Assembly (NCBI GenBank): GCA_015680685.1
Contig: MNCI01006016.1
Coordinates: 214,405-278,404, forward strand
DNA length: 64,000 bases
Direction of reading: 5' to 3'
Source: Gnetum montanum
Lineage: Eukaryota; Streptophyta; Gnetopsida; Gnetales; Gnetaceae
A program made the translations under genes and the position numbers. Below are positions 22,241 to 34,894 of this stretch, piece by piece. The notes beneath the pieces were generated by a model that was given only the letters and a program-made list of their open reading frames with translations, was not told the origin of the DNA and made no database searches. Position 1 is the stretch's first letter; the number at the start of each line of letters is the position of its first letter.

Positions 22241-22330
22241 CTGCAAAATAGAATACCACCTGCGTTCTCTCAGGTATGTGGAATCCGTCCACCGTGATGG
22301 CCTGTGTTGATTTCTTGCTGCAGCTTGGAC
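22198..22330 (-). pseudogene. Cytochrome P450 fragment, antisense to and abutting the MADS fragment
   Basis: The minus strand reads TVDGFHIPERTQVV, then FAVIGTDPRVWENASEV. This is the P450 stretch between the ExxR helix and the PERF motif (typical G(Y/F)HIP-T-V-VN-WAIGRDP-VWE-P-EF). The frame is lost exactly where the plus-strand MADS homology begins (about 22200), and no heme-binding loop or ExxR is visible nearby. It is a short broken fragment only. Confidence 0.7.
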
Positions 22331-25300
22331 AGCGAGCATCATGGCAACAATTGGAGCCTCTGTAGATTTGATTGAACACTACTTTCAGTTTCAATTTTCA
22401 ATTTGATTATTGTTTTGTTAACGACCAGTTAAGTTTCACCGTATCGTGACGGCCAATTCTAGATAAAAACCAAAGCTCAAAGTGGCATGTCAAAAGGGTC
22501 GTAGGATGTCTGAATGAAGCTGAAAATATCTTAAAGAAACTTAGAAGATGCAACAACTCTGAAGTGTCGGGAAGCAAATCTAGGAGACAAACTTCAACCG
22601 AACACACAAGACCTGCGAACCTAGGATATGTGAACATTTCTTGAATCCAAAGCTTACAATGGATATACATATCGTGACTCATCATTTCTTGAATACAGCT
22701 AGTTCCCTAGCTTTAACACCTAAGACACAAAAACTAAGACCAGACACATGACAAGATCAATGCAAAGGAATTACAAATTTACAAATAACTTTAACACAAG
22801 ACACATTACAAAATTACCACTCTAAGAAGAGGAGCCAGGGAATGGTGGTGGACAAGAAGAGTCCTCTAGCATGTTGGCAAAGCTAAAGATGCCTCAAGCT
22901 TGATGGAAATCTCTAACAACTCTTTTGGCTTATATTTGAAGTGTTGATTGTTGTGCATGTCTCCTACTCGTAGTTCAAGAATGCAATTGTTTTACCTATA
23001 GATCTACCTTTTGAGGGAGGGCTCTCAGGTTCTAGATCGAACTAGTGTTCTTTAGGTGGAGTCAAAGGGTATTGTCTTTCTAACAATCAATAAATTAAGG
23101 CTTAACATCCCTTAACTAATTTCTACACAAGGCTTAGGTATGCATGATGCACCTACCTAACATGTTGGACTGCAACAATGCTAAATCATGTGAAATCTTT
23201 AAGCATTCAACCACCATTAAAAAATCATGCATGAAACAATGGTAAGTATAGTCCCTAAAGGAAACATGAAGAATAAAATTACAATTGAATGCTAAACACA
23301 TATAGGTATAATGAATGACATAGAAGTGAATTGAGGACTTCATCGAAATTTAAGATACATACCCAACTATGCCTCTCTTCCATGACTAAGTTACAAGATA
23401 CTAGCCTTGGATAACATGAATTAAACACACATATTGAAGAATACAAGCATAAAAAAGAAAGGCATAATAGTAGGAATTGATAAGAAAATGTCTTCCTCAT
23501 ATCCTAACAAATCAAAAGCCTCTAAAACATATGGTACCATCAATCAAACAAACAAAGATGCATAAGAACATTAAGTATGAATCAGTCAAACTTCTAATCC
23601 ATAATCAAAATATATAGGTAGTGAATAAAGGTGGAAAGAAATAGTCTTAATCAAACCATTAGGCTCATTAAATTGTAACCATACAAACAAAAGATCAATT
23701 GAGTACCTTCTGACATGCAACCATAGGCATCTTTGAGAGATAAGCTAGAGCTCACTCGTTCACAACGTCAAGCCACCAAGGGTTCACAAGTGGATCCTTC
23801 CCATAGCAAGCCCTTGTCTTTCTTATTCTTTTGAAGCTCACTGATGAGACACCCATGGATTTCCAACTAGTGAGACATTAGCATCAAATGCAAGTTTGTT
23901 TCCTTGGATGATCAAATCTCATCCTCCATTTTAGTCTATTAACTTCTTGCCACATACAACAATGCACATAATGGAAGGTAAAAAGATGGGGAATGAAAGA
24001 TGGACAAGAAAGAGAAGATGAGAGTGCAACATCACTAGATTTCTAGCCAACCATTCAATTAGCTCATGAGAGCATGTTAGCATGTCCTAAACCTTGCAAG
24101 AGATCCACTACTACATCCCTTCACTACTACTCATCCACATGATGAAGATAGACCTCTGAGTTTTCCTTCTAAGTGCAATGTCATACCTATCACTACCAAT
24201 GCCATCTAGCATTAATTGTTCTATGGTCTAACCATTGGTGAAATTGAACCATGGTAATGTACCAAAAATCATCTAGAATTCAAGATTCTTGTTTGGTTTT
24301 CTTTCATTAATGCATGTACGCACAACAAGTTTCCTAAATTTTGCTTTACCATAAGCCTCTTATTGATTCCTATAGTTGCACTAATCAATCTCAATCTTAG
24401 TAGTGATTACAATGTCATGACCAAGTAATTAGGATTCTCATAATGGGTATGGTCATGGTTTGGGTCAATGATTATGATTGTAACCCCTATGAGAAAATGG
24501 ATTTAAGATTAGGTAGAAGCAGTATTTAACATTACCAAAGTTTACTAAGAGGAAGACTTCTAGGCCTTCATGATCATGGGTAGGGATGAGCAGGAGATTA
24601 TCTTGGACTATTACTTTTGGAATTTAATTGATTTGGAAAACTAGTTAAGCATGAGATAGGCTTTGCATGGATATTGGTTTAACCTCATATTTTGATCTTA
24701 ATTGACAAATCATAAGATCGGTTCAAGATAGTACAAGTACTAATTTGCGTGGACCAATAAGCTTGATGTCATATTGCTCTTCCAGTTACCTCCTCTACTC
24801 ATTGTTGTTATCCTTATTATTTCTCTTTTATTTTATTTTATTTTCATTTTTTCTTTCTTCTTTTCTTTTTTCCTTTTTCATGAGAAGAGGGTTTTTGATG
24901 GTGTGTAGAAACCATGGGAATAATTGGAGTTCCAAATCACCGCCTAGAGTGTTTGACTTGCACACATATGAGAATTCATCTCTCACCACATGACACATAC
25001 AGGTCCATGAGATCATGGACCTCTTTTGATCAAGGTGGCTAGGAATGACAAGCAGATGCAACTTGATCTAGTTACATCAATCAAACCCATCCAGTGATGA
25101 TAAGGACCCTCAATGATACATCCTTTCCTTGTCAATGACCAAGCACTCTTCTAAGATTCTAAAGTTGACACCCTAATTTATAAACCCATCACCTACCCAC
25201 AGTTGTAATAGCATTAGCTTTAATGACTCGCAATGTGAGTTCTAGCTCCTCACTAAATCTAAGCTTGGGTCACCGGTGATGGATAAAGGAAAGGTGGATG

Positions 25301-25679
25301 GATGAATTCTATTGTGTGGACATTCCACTAATCAAGGCTCCACTTTGGACTCATTTATTACTCTCACATCATCATTGCAACTATACCTCATCCATCAACT
25401 ATTGGCTTATCAAGTGAGTATTCATAAAGCACATTAGTTAATTTTCCCACACATACAAAACACACTTAAAGAAAATAAAACATCAAATATGATTATACAT
25501 TAAGCTCAATAGTGCACAAAAAAAATTCTAACTAAACCTAATAGCTTTATTAAAATACATAATAAAAAAGAGGAAAAGAAAGAAAATTTGACATGACATA
25601 GAGGATTCCTCTCCCATGACTAATCCATGTATATCACCTGATAGACCTCTAAGTGTAAAATATAAGATTGATCATTATA
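22331..25679. other. AT-rich repeat-derived DNA, possibly the 3' flank of element E; no gene recognised
   Basis: No conserved protein was found in any frame. A T-rich pyrimidine tract at 24820-24885 would be a purine tract on the minus strand. Because element E's integrase ends near 25680 on the minus strand, its untranslated 3' part should extend leftward into this region, but I could not identify its LTR. Confidence 0.4.
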
Positions 25680-25699
25680 TACTCTCAAAGGAAAATGAT

Positions 25700-26166
25700 A
25701 TTCTTTGTATGACTTTCAGTGTTGCATATTGATCAAGTAAATCTTGTCTCGCTAGTTTGGATTGTAAATATATGCTACGCTAGAATGGCAACTAGTATGG
25801 ATGATGTGGGATCCTTTCCATTGAAATTGAAACTTTCCCAAATAGCAATAGCATGAGGGAATGAAATAGAGGATCTTTTCACTAGGTTTGAAATCAAACT
25901 ATCATGTACGAACATCATGGTGTGCCTTCAAGTAGAAATGTTCTAACTTGTTATGCATTAAGGTGATTCTATGATTTTTATTTAGAAAATTAAGATTGAT
26001 CCATCCACTACATTTCCCAATGTTTAAATTTCAAGATCAATGGGTTGTCATGAAACCTTTTCATATGCTAGCTTGAATAGGATGTAGCTAATAGGATTTT
26101 TCCACATTATTCGATAGGCTCAAAAAACATCATTAAGCTTATTCTCCTAGTCACTTCTACACCTAC
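25700..26166 (-). pseudogene. Element E integrase C-terminal part
   Basis: Minus-strand reading across the insertion site of C gives a WENKLND-FWAYR-like motif and then WKNPISYILFKLAYEK, matching the WAYRT--K-P-G-SPY-LVYGK segment at the end of plant Ty3/gypsy integrase cores. A degenerate LEHFYLKAHHD block follows. Frameshifts and stops are frequent. Confidence 0.65.
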
Positions 26167-27079
26167 TGATGAAGTGTCATTAAGTTATGCGTCGACTGGG
26201 CCACGTATACGGGGCTGCGTATACGCGGCCACGTCGATGCGGGCCCGTCGACGTAACCTTTCTACGTCAATGTGGCCCTGTTTACATAGCCGCCTACCTC
26301 AGCCTATAAATAAGAGGGCCTTCTGCCTCATTTAGGCATCTTTCAGTTAGTTGTAGCGAAGCTCTTGCAGTTTGTTCCCGCAGGATATAGAATATTTTCC
26401 AAGTGCCCGCAGCAGGTGTAAGAAAAGTGAGGGGCTCTTTATTCAAGCGTTGATGTATCTGAGCCCATTGGTGTGATGGCAATAAAGACGAACTATTCAA
26501 GCATTCCTTGTAGCATTTTGACTTAGCTATTTTATGCATTCAGTAGTTGAAGATATTTATGTTTTATTAGTTACATATTAATTACTTAAGTTTCTATTAT
26601 TATTATTTTAATCACTATTGTTCATTCGTAGTTCGTAAAGGCCATAAGTACGACCATCTCGAACATAAATCAAACACTTGGTAAACCCAGTGACGCTTAA
26701 CGTCTGGTAACCCAAAAGTGTTAAGAGATGCTCAGAACGTGCTCGGAAGATGGGATCGGATACTTATGCTAGGAATAGTTAAAGTATAAGCTAGGATAAT
26801 TATAGATTAGATAATAGTTTATTCCTTAATCTTCGTACCTTAATTAGCTGCCAAAAGATATGCAAAAAGATATAAAAATCATTAGCCTTAATCTCACTTA
26901 ACCATCGTAATCAGAACTTCACAAGTGAGATTAGGAGGACAATGACCGTTCTAACCCAGGGTTTCACTAATTAGGGTCTGGTGTATGTTAAGTGCTTACA
27001 GTCTATGAAATTCGACCAAGTCACGTGTGAATGCCCGTGATTCACATGGTTGGGCGTAGGGGTATCTAGCCACTCATCA
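26167..27079 (+). repeat. 5' LTR of element C
   Basis: 913 bp, TGATGAAGTG to CCACTCATCA. The U3 is crowded with palindromes GTCGAC and GTATAC (26190-26260), then TGGCCCTGT and CGCCTACC, with TATAAATA at 26305-26312. AATAAAG follows at about 26481. The 3' LTR is 899 bp; the length difference is mainly one short insertion or deletion in the palindrome cluster. Confidence 0.95.
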
Positions 27080-27080
27080 T

Positions 27081-27098
27081 TGGCATCATTGCTGGGGA
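27081..27098 (+). other. Primer binding site of element C (tRNA-Asp type, decayed)
   Basis: TGGCATCATTGCTGGGGA differs from the tRNA-Asp complement TGGCGCCGTTGCCGGGGA at four places, all C-to-T or G-to-A, three in CpG and one in a CHG context. Confidence 0.75.
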
Positions 27099-27246
27099 CT
27101 GTTAAGTCTTACATGCATCATCTAACCTTAGTGAAATTATCATTCAAGTCATTGGAACAGACCTAGGATAGAAAAATTTACGCACGCTAGGTGGATTAAA
27201 GTAAATAGTACGGTGCACCAATTACACAGACCATCTAATGTCCAAT

Positions 27247-29700
27247 ATGTCTTCTCACAGGAGGGAGATATCCACCCCACCAATGCCACAGGAGTGTCGG
27301 GTGGTGTACAAGCATCCCGATGAGTACGCCCCTAATTTCACATTCATCCTACATCAGGATGAGCATCTACGATGGCGGGACATGGAGGGAAATATTATAC
27401 ACCCTTCCGAACAATTGGTTCCTACGATGCTATTTCACAATCTTGGCAGATCGGGCATCCAGGACCTTGGAGCAGAGTATGTCATGGAGGACCATGACTA
27501 CTGGGACTATTGTCCCACTAAGGCTCAACGGGCAAGAGATCAGCAATAGGAAGACAGATATGAACAGCTGAAGGGAAATAATTCAGTAATCCCTTATTTT
27601 CGCAAGGGCTACCAGACGATGGAGATCCCATATTTCATGACACCCATTCAACTGAACTTCCCCTGGGGCAGTAGGTCCTCCAATCCATGATTCATTCCAA
27701 GCATCTAGGTGGTCAAGATTCCCAAGGGGATGAAGGGTCACATAGCAAGGATGAATGGGACGATCAGGATCATCATCAGAGTAGAGGGAGAGACCCCTCT
27801 CCTTCTTCTCCATCCTCTCGCTCTCCTTCTCCTTCATCTAGCTCAAGCTCTGATCATAACCGAGGTAGAAGAAAGTGAAAGGACAGGGGAAAAAAGGTTC
27901 GGAAGGATCGAAAGGAGCAACATAAGGAGATGCACGAACCATCGTGTGATGCTTGCTGGCATGAAAGGAGGGATAGCTGGAATCGTCATAGACATCGTGG
28001 TCCCCAATAGAACTATGATTTAGATGAGCCATTATTGGCTACCCGGAGTATGCTCTAAATCTCTAAGGCAGTTCAAATCCCCAATAGGCACATGAAGGAT
28101 AGTCGGAACAAGCTAGTTGATATGAACCACGTCCCCAAATTTGAAGGGGGATACAACTGTGATCCGCAAACTCACCTGCAAGTGTTCCATGATGCCTGCA
28201 CCCTGCAAAACATTGACAATGATTGGCAAAAGCTAAAGCTGTTCCCTCGCATGCTCATCAAAGAAGCTGAAAGCTGGTACCAGTCCTTGGAGCTGGAATC
28301 AATCAGAAGATGGAGTATGATGCTTGAAATTTTCAATGACAAATATCAAACGTACTCCAGAGTGGTGAACCTGAGATGGTAGATCCAAGGTTGGAAACAA
28401 GGGAATCATGAGCCCTTGGATGCCGCCATGAGTAGGTATTACTCATTATTGCATCAGTGCCCTAATCATGGTTATTCTCAGTGGGCATAGCTTTGCCACA
28501 TCATTGATGGGCTCCATTTTGAAACACAAAATACCCTTGGCGTGTACGCCCAGGGGCGACTGTCAGAGCTAAGGGTCCATTAATTGCAACGCCTCAAACA
28601 AGTGGCCAAGGAGGAAGGAGAACTTAGGAAAAAGGAGAGTGCAGAAGAATTCAATCAGGATCCTTCCCTCAGAAAAGGGAAAGTTCATTTTTGTGATGAG
28701 GAGGAAGAATCATCATTGGAAGCAGTGGTAAACCGAAAGACCTTGCTATTACAAAAGTTCATATCTGAAATTTCGGCAAAGGTGGATAAGATGTGGGACT
28801 CATTAGACGAAAGAGTCCAAGGCATGTTGAAAATCGCAGAGGATTCCAGAGCATAGGGTAATGACCACGATCGGCACATGAAGAAGGAAGCTGAACATGC
28901 CCAATATAAGGGAAAGGGTAAGGTTTTTGTAGCAGAGCAGGTTGCAGACTCTGACACCGAGGAGGAAGATGAATGTGGCATATGCCAATATGAACATCCT
29001 AAGGGATGTTGTCCTGTGATGTCACATCTTTAAGAGTCTGGGGTGTACGCATTGAACCCTCGCTTGGCACAACGGCAAACACCTTGAAGGTTGCCTTATC
29101 CATAAGGAAATTCTAGCTGGCTCCACTAGTAGCAGCAAGGATACTATCCAAGTGGAGAGCCACCACAACCATATGAATACTTCCAACAGTGGTAGCATCC
29201 ACAAACATGGGGGATGCCACCTCCAAGGTAGCAATACCCTTACAAACAACCAGATCCCTATGGGTACTATGTTCAGCAACCGGTCTCTCCAAGGGACTCT
29301 TCCAGTCATGCGACCTTTCAAAGTCATTACCACCCCTCACAGTATTTTCGCCCTCAATCTCCATCACCCCGGGGGGAAAACCCACATCTCTTTTATCCTC
29401 CATCACCTTCTCCTGCCACTCCTCCACCACATCCCACTCAACTGCCACCTGCACCTCCGATGCAGGGAGAGATACCACCACAGCCACAGCAATGAAACGC
29501 TACGAGTATTATTAACCTGCAACGGGCATCTCAGCCAAGTGGACCGGAACCCAAGCCACAAAATGTTCCTTTTTCTAGCCCAACAATCTAAACATACCCT
29601 CGCATACACCTGTGGCCAGTGCCTTTGAACCTACAAGTGCCTCCACTACTCCACCGCTAGAGTAGCCTCCAAGCCAACAACAACAACACTCCAACATCTA
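27247..29700 (+). pseudogene. Element C gag, decayed
   Basis: ATGTCTTCTCACAGG (27247) opens a leader region (SSHRREIST, to about 27549) that is also seen in D at 40773. The capsid-type domain lies at 28092-28580: VPKFEGGYNCDPQTHLQVF, WQKLKLFPRMLIKEAESWY, then RYYSLLHQCPNHGYS and IIDGLHFETQNTLG. A charged coiled segment follows (28584-28850). The zinc-binding motif CGICQYEHPKGCC near 28976-29014 is C-x2-C-x3-H-x3-C, shorter than the usual CCHC knuckle. A proline/glutamine-rich tail follows to about 29650. Several stops interrupt each block. Confidence 0.85.
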
Positions 29701-29759
29701 GACGGTCATGCTTACACATGCTATGATTGACTGGATCAAAGCAGGTCACCTTCCCCAGA

Positions 29760-30420
29760 AATTGACTAATTTAGTAAGCCCCCTCATCTATCTTCAGGTG
29801 GCAAGGAATGAGCCATGAAAAGCTCTTCTCAACTCAGGATCAGGGGTCAATTTGATCTCTCATGATATGTACAAGAACTGGAACCTTCCCCCGCTAAAGA
29901 AGAGCAACATCCAGCTCGAGTTAGCAAACCAGTCCATCACCATTCCCTTGGGATTGTTGGAGGACAGTGTGACCACCATCTGTGGGTAGTCCTACCTTGC
30001 TGATTTCCTGGTCTGTAAGGGGAACTTCCCAATCATCATGGGAATGGCCTGGCTTAGCACGATGGATGCACAACTAGGGCTTTGCAACCTATCCCTTGAA
30101 ATTTCAAAGGAAAATCGTTTTGGGAAGGTTGAGAAGAAACACATTCCATGCATCGCGTACAGTGACTCAAGGTGCAATTGCATGCAGTAATTATGGTCCG
30201 CTAAGCGGATATCCCTTCAAACATGCAGCCGATGTACCGAGGAATCACCTATTCAACAGTGCCTATATGTAGCAGCCACTAATTAAGAAGGCACCTAGTG
30301 GCTGATAGCTGATCCTGCTGGCAACACATTGTGCATGGAACCATTAGAGGGGCTTATACAAGCCTACATCGACAGCAGAGATGAAATGGAGGAGATTCAT
30401 CAATAGGTCTCCACTGTTGA
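29760..30420 (+). pseudogene. Element C aspartic protease, catalytic Asp changed
   Basis: The reading LIYLQVARNEP is followed by KALLNSGSGVNLIS, where plant retrotransposon proteases have (L/F)DSG or DTG. The Asp codon is AAC at 29831-29833. Downstream come NLPPLKKSNIQLELANQS and FPIIMGMAWLSTMDAQLG, the second half of the domain. The same blocks occur in D (43310-43600). Stops are present. Confidence 0.75.
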
Positions 30421-30469
30421 TGACCAAGATGACTAGGGGAAGCTAGAAATCCCTAAGAGCTTCAAACAA

Positions 30470-31560
30470 GAGCCCCTTGAGTTAAAGCCTTTACCAGCTC
30501 ACTTAGAGTATGCATTTTTGCAAAATGGAAAGCTAGTAATCATTAATGCCACCCTTGCTCCAGAATAAAAGAAGAAGTTGCTAGAGATGGTAAACAAATG
30601 GGTTGCTGCATTCGCATGGTCATATCCTGAGTTGACTGGAGTTGATCCCAGGGTCTGCCAGCATTAGATCTATCTTGACCCTTCCATGAGCCACGATGAT
30701 AGCCACAAATATGGTTGAATCCCAAATTGAAGTAGGTTGTAAAAGATGAAATCAAATAATTACTAAAGGAGGAATTCATTTATTCTATCATCGATAGCGA
30801 ATGGGTTAGCTCACTCATTATCGTGCCCAAAAAAGATGGCAAGTGGCAGGTTTGTATTGATTTTCGATTGCTCAATACGGCAACCTTCAAGGACCACTTC
30901 CTGCTCCCATTTGTGGACCAGGTGTTGGATACCATAGCAAGGCACCGCTACTACAACTTTTTGGATAGTTATAGTGGTTATAACCAAATCCAAATAGCAC
31001 CAAAGGACTAGGCCAAAACTACTTTCACGAGTCCATGAGGGACTTTTGCATACAAGAAGATGACCTTTGGCCTATGCAATGCAACCACTACATTCCAACG
31101 CCTTGTCCTAAGCATCTTCCAGCAACAAATTAACAATGGTATAGAAGTCTTCATGGATGACTTCTCCACCTATGGGGCCACGTTCAAGCAAGCCTTGGAC
31201 CATCTTGAGCAGGTTCTCAAATGGTGTGTAGACACCAATCTGCAACTCAATTGGTAGAAGAGCCATTTGATGGTCCAAGAAGGCATTGTGCTGGGGCATC
31301 ACATCTCACAAACAGGGATCAACGTAGATCCTCAAAAGATCAAGGTCATCCAAGGAATCACCCGCCAACCAAGTATTGTCAAAGATGTTCAGTCATTCCT
31401 TGGACACGCTGGTTACTACCGGCAATTCATTGAAAACTTCTCGAAGATCGCCAAGTCGTTGGTAGAGCTGACAAAGAAGGATGCTCCATTCATCTGGACC
31501 AAGGAATGTGAGCCTGCATTTCAAGTGCTAAGATAGAAACTCGTAGAAACTCCAGTTCTA
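30470..31560 (+). pseudogene. Element C reverse transcriptase, decayed
   Basis: It begins ELKPLPAHLEYAFL (about 30485), passes through MPKKDGKWQVCIDFRLLN (30823) and NFLDSYSGYNQIQIAPKD (to 31011), then KKMTFGLCNATTTFQRL. The catalytic FMDDF lies at about 31150-31164, followed by LGHHISQTGINVDPQKI and the SFLGHAGYYRQFI thumb. This is a complete gypsy RT in domain order with an intact D-D pair, but with stops at several sites (for example after IAPKD and LQLNW). Confidence 0.9.
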
Positions 31561-31960
31561 CGAGCCCCTGATTGGTCTAGACCCTTTCACATTATGACGG
31601 ACGCATCCAACTATGCCTTGGGAGCTATGCTCACACAGTGTGACGATCAAAAACATCCCTATTATATCCACTGTGCAAGCCATAGTATTGTGGGTGCTGA
31701 GTTGAACTACACCAGCACCAAAAAGGAATTTATGGAGGTGGTGTTCACCTTGGACAAATTCCGACACTATGTGCTCAGATACGAGGTGTTTGTGCATACT
31801 GACCATAGTGCTATCCAGTTCCTGATGAACAAACCAATGGTGAGCCCTCGCATAATCCGATGGCTGGCGATTCTTTAGGAGTTTGATCTTACCATGGTAG
31901 ATAGGAAGGGGACCGAGAATATGGTCATTGACCACTTGTCTCGATTGTGATGGGATGATG
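31561..31960 (+). pseudogene. Element C RNase H and tether, decayed
   Basis: MTDASNYALGAMLTQ (from 31594) carries the first catalytic Asp. It is followed by KKEFMEVVFTLDKFRHYV and VHTDHSAIQFLMNK, typical gypsy RNase H motifs. The tether then ends EFDLTMVDRKGTENMVIDHLSRL. A stop lies at about 31877 and another after LSRL. Confidence 0.88.
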
Positions 31961-33330
31961 TAGAAGAGAAGGATCCCTTATTCGACCAATTTCCAAATGA
32001 ACTCCTCTTCATAGGCATAGTTGATCTGCAAGTGACCAAGGAATCCCCTTGGTTCAACTGCATCCTCACCTACCTCACCACTCAAGAGTTGCCAAAGGAG
32101 TGGAACCATTGGCAGAAACAACAGTTTCTCCATAAGGCCAAGTGTTTCATGGAAATCAATGGCCACCTGTACAATGTGTGCGCAGATGGCTTGGTTCGAT
32201 AGTGTGTCCCTGATGATGATATGTTGCGTGTCCTCCAGGATGCTCATGAGGGCCCTTGTGGGGGCCACTATGCTAGATGCCGCACTGCCATTAAGATCCT
32301 GCTTGCAAGGTATTACTAGCCCACCATCTTTAGGGATGCATAATGGTTCACCCACTCTTGTGAATGATGCTAGAGGAACGATGGGATGACAGCACGGTTG
32401 GAGGGACCTCAACAGTGGATCCAACCACTAGAGCCCTTCGACATCTGGGGCATCAACTTCATGGGACCCATCACACCCTTGTCAAACGGAAAGGCATACA
32501 TCATCGTAGCTGTGCACTACTATACAAAGTAGGTTGAAGCGGCCACCATCATCGACTATTCTTCCAACACCGCCGCACGATTTGTCCAACAACAAATCGT
32601 TAACAAGTTTAGAATGCCACCTGCACTCATTTCTAATAATGGAACTCACTTTACGGGTATCACTTTTCCAAAACTCATGCAACGCTTAGGGGTAATGCAT
32701 AAATTCACAAATCCCTATCACCCCCAAGCCAACAGGCAAGCCAAAGTCACCAATAGGGAGATCACTAAGATCCTTACTCGAACCATCAGCAAATATAGGA
32801 GGGATTGGAGCACTAAGCTTAACGATGCCCTATGGGCCTATCGCTCCACTTGGAAACTTCCTGTAGGGTACTCTCCCTATGAGTTAGTGTACGAAAAGTT
32901 ACCAACACTTCCAATTCAAGCTAGACTCTACATACTATCTACCGCTAGTGACTTAGGCCTTGACCTACCGCTAGCACAACATGAACAACTGATCAATTTA
33001 TGTGTGCTAGATGAGAACTGATTAGTGGCCTTGTCCTCCAATGAGATCCACAAGGCCTACAATAAAAAACGACATGATCTTAGGATTTGGAAGGTCACGT
33101 TTTGATGTGGATACAAGGTGCTATATTGGAACCCCTCACACATATCCCAACCGACCAAGTTTCAAACATTGTGTGAGGGACCTTACATTGTCTCCGAAAC
33201 CTTTCCATCCAGGGCCTTGCTCATCCACAAACCTATGGACCCCACCAGAACACAGTTAATCAACCGCCAACAACTGAAACCTTTCCGCGAACTCCACTCA
33301 ACCAGTGCAACCACCTCGTCATCGCCAGGT
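31961..33330 (+). pseudogene. Element C integrase, catalytic triad substituted (N,N,K)
   Basis: The core is recognisable: WGINFMGPITPL, ALISNNGTHF, then NRQAKVTNREITKIL and KLNDALWAYRSTWKLPVGYSPYELVY. The three catalytic positions expected as D, D and E are encoded by AAC (32455-32457), AAT (32635-32637) and AAA (32743-32745). The second and third are spaced as in DD35E. Every change is G-to-A relative to a GAY/GAR codon. The N-terminal zinc finger region (about 32210-32400) is frameshifted. The C-terminal part reads to about 33330. Confidence 0.88.
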
Positions 33331-34894
33331 TAGCCACGCTCCATTTTTCGTGTTTCCCGCTTTTCCACCTAGTCATGGAGGAGACCGTCATCCCTGCTGA
33401 CCTATTCAACTACACCCCTCGCCATTTTGTCATTTTTTGTTTTACATTTTTTTTGTTTTTCACCATCGTTTATACATTTGCGAATTCTTTGTACATTTTT
33501 TCCTTTCTTTACTTAGTTTTTCATTCCTTTGTGGATGTTTTATTTTTCACGTAATTGCTAATTCGTTGTCTTGTTGTCTTTAGATGTCTGGCACAGATGA
33601 TTTTCGTTGTGATGGGTGATGTACACTCGTCTCCCTAGTTGTCTAGTTTCTGCCCTCACATGGTTCTTTTTTGGACTTTACGTCTACTTTCTACTCATAA
33701 AATCAGCAGTGAGTTCACATCATCCACCCCTTCACCCACTCCATGGTTTTTCTTCTATTAAGCACATGCAACCCCTTACCTTAACAACATTTTAATTAAT
33801 GTGTGACTTGTGTTGTTCCTAGATTAGGGGATGACCCAATGGTTTGAATCAGGTGTGACTTCAAGGGGAATGCAATATTCGTTGTTCTGTTCTGCCCCCT
33901 AGGGTTGTTGGTATATCCTTATAGATTTCCTACTGCTCGACATCCTTCTTTCCATGGAAGCTTCTGGGTAGTTCAACTTTGCATGGTTTGGTCCTCACTG
34001 AAAATTTCAAAAAAAAAAAATATAAACAACATGAGAATTCAAAGCACACCCCTTGGTTGGATACATGTGAACATGCATGGGTCTTTGCATGGTGTGGTTC
34101 CCCTAAAAAAGAAAAAAAAATTCATTGTGTGGGAATTCAAGGCACACCCCTTAGACCGCCTCTAATGGGCCACTGCACTAGTTATGGGACTTCATTGGTT
34201 CCCTCTAACTTTGTCCCATTTCACTTCCTTCCTCTCATGTTTGTTGGAATGGTGGTTCTCTGTGAGGTCATTCTTGCTTCCTTAGGGAATGTCTGGGACT
34301 TCGTCTATTGCTACAATGTCATTGAATGCGGATGGTTTTGGGTCTGAACTTTGGAACAGTTCTACCGGGTCACTTAACCACATCTCCACATGGGGTTTCC
34401 TGTGATCGATGATCAGAATACCTTTCTCTCATCTCTCTCTTCAACTAGTTCTCTTTGCCACTCACCTCACTACCTGTTTTATGTCATGAAAGTTTGTCAT
34501 GATTTTCATGAGTTTCCATGCCTTGGCAGAATCTTTTGGGTAGGAGTCTTACTTGGCAAACACCATTTCTTAGCCCCAGGGCCCACGGATCCTGGTGTTG
34601 AGGGTTATGTAGGGGATACTAAGGCTATGGCCTACTATTGGGAGGATCCACCTGCATTTCCTTGGTTCCGCATGTTACATCTTCCATCCTTTGGATTTCG
34701 TGGTTGACTAGTTTTCGGATCCCATCGCTCGATATATTCCCTGCGGAGTTCTTTTTGAGTCCTGTTCTCCTATTTTTTGTCTCTTTTTCGAGCTTAATTA
34801 CCTTCCTCATGTCCTTAGCCATGTTCGAGCCTCTCACGTGCTTCAACCACCTCAATTTGGTAGTTCAAATTCATCATTTCAGGCTTTATATGGG
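33331..34894 (+). other. Post-integrase noncoding region of element C
   Basis: No conserved protein. It contains a 106-bp-period direct repeat (starts at 33981 and 34087: 'gcatggtktggt' through 'gaattcaargcacacccctt') with A-rich tracts between. D has a related single copy near 48910. Equivalent regions lie in B (12396-14628) and F (58871-60800). Confidence 0.6.

Noticed and set aside
24745-25061. ORFs over a T-rich tract
   Set aside because: Low-complexity Leu/Phe- or Lys/Glu-rich translations of a pyrimidine tract.
22331-25679. 3' LTR of element E
   Set aside because: No sequence resembling the other LTR ends was found; E may use a different LTR family or be truncated.
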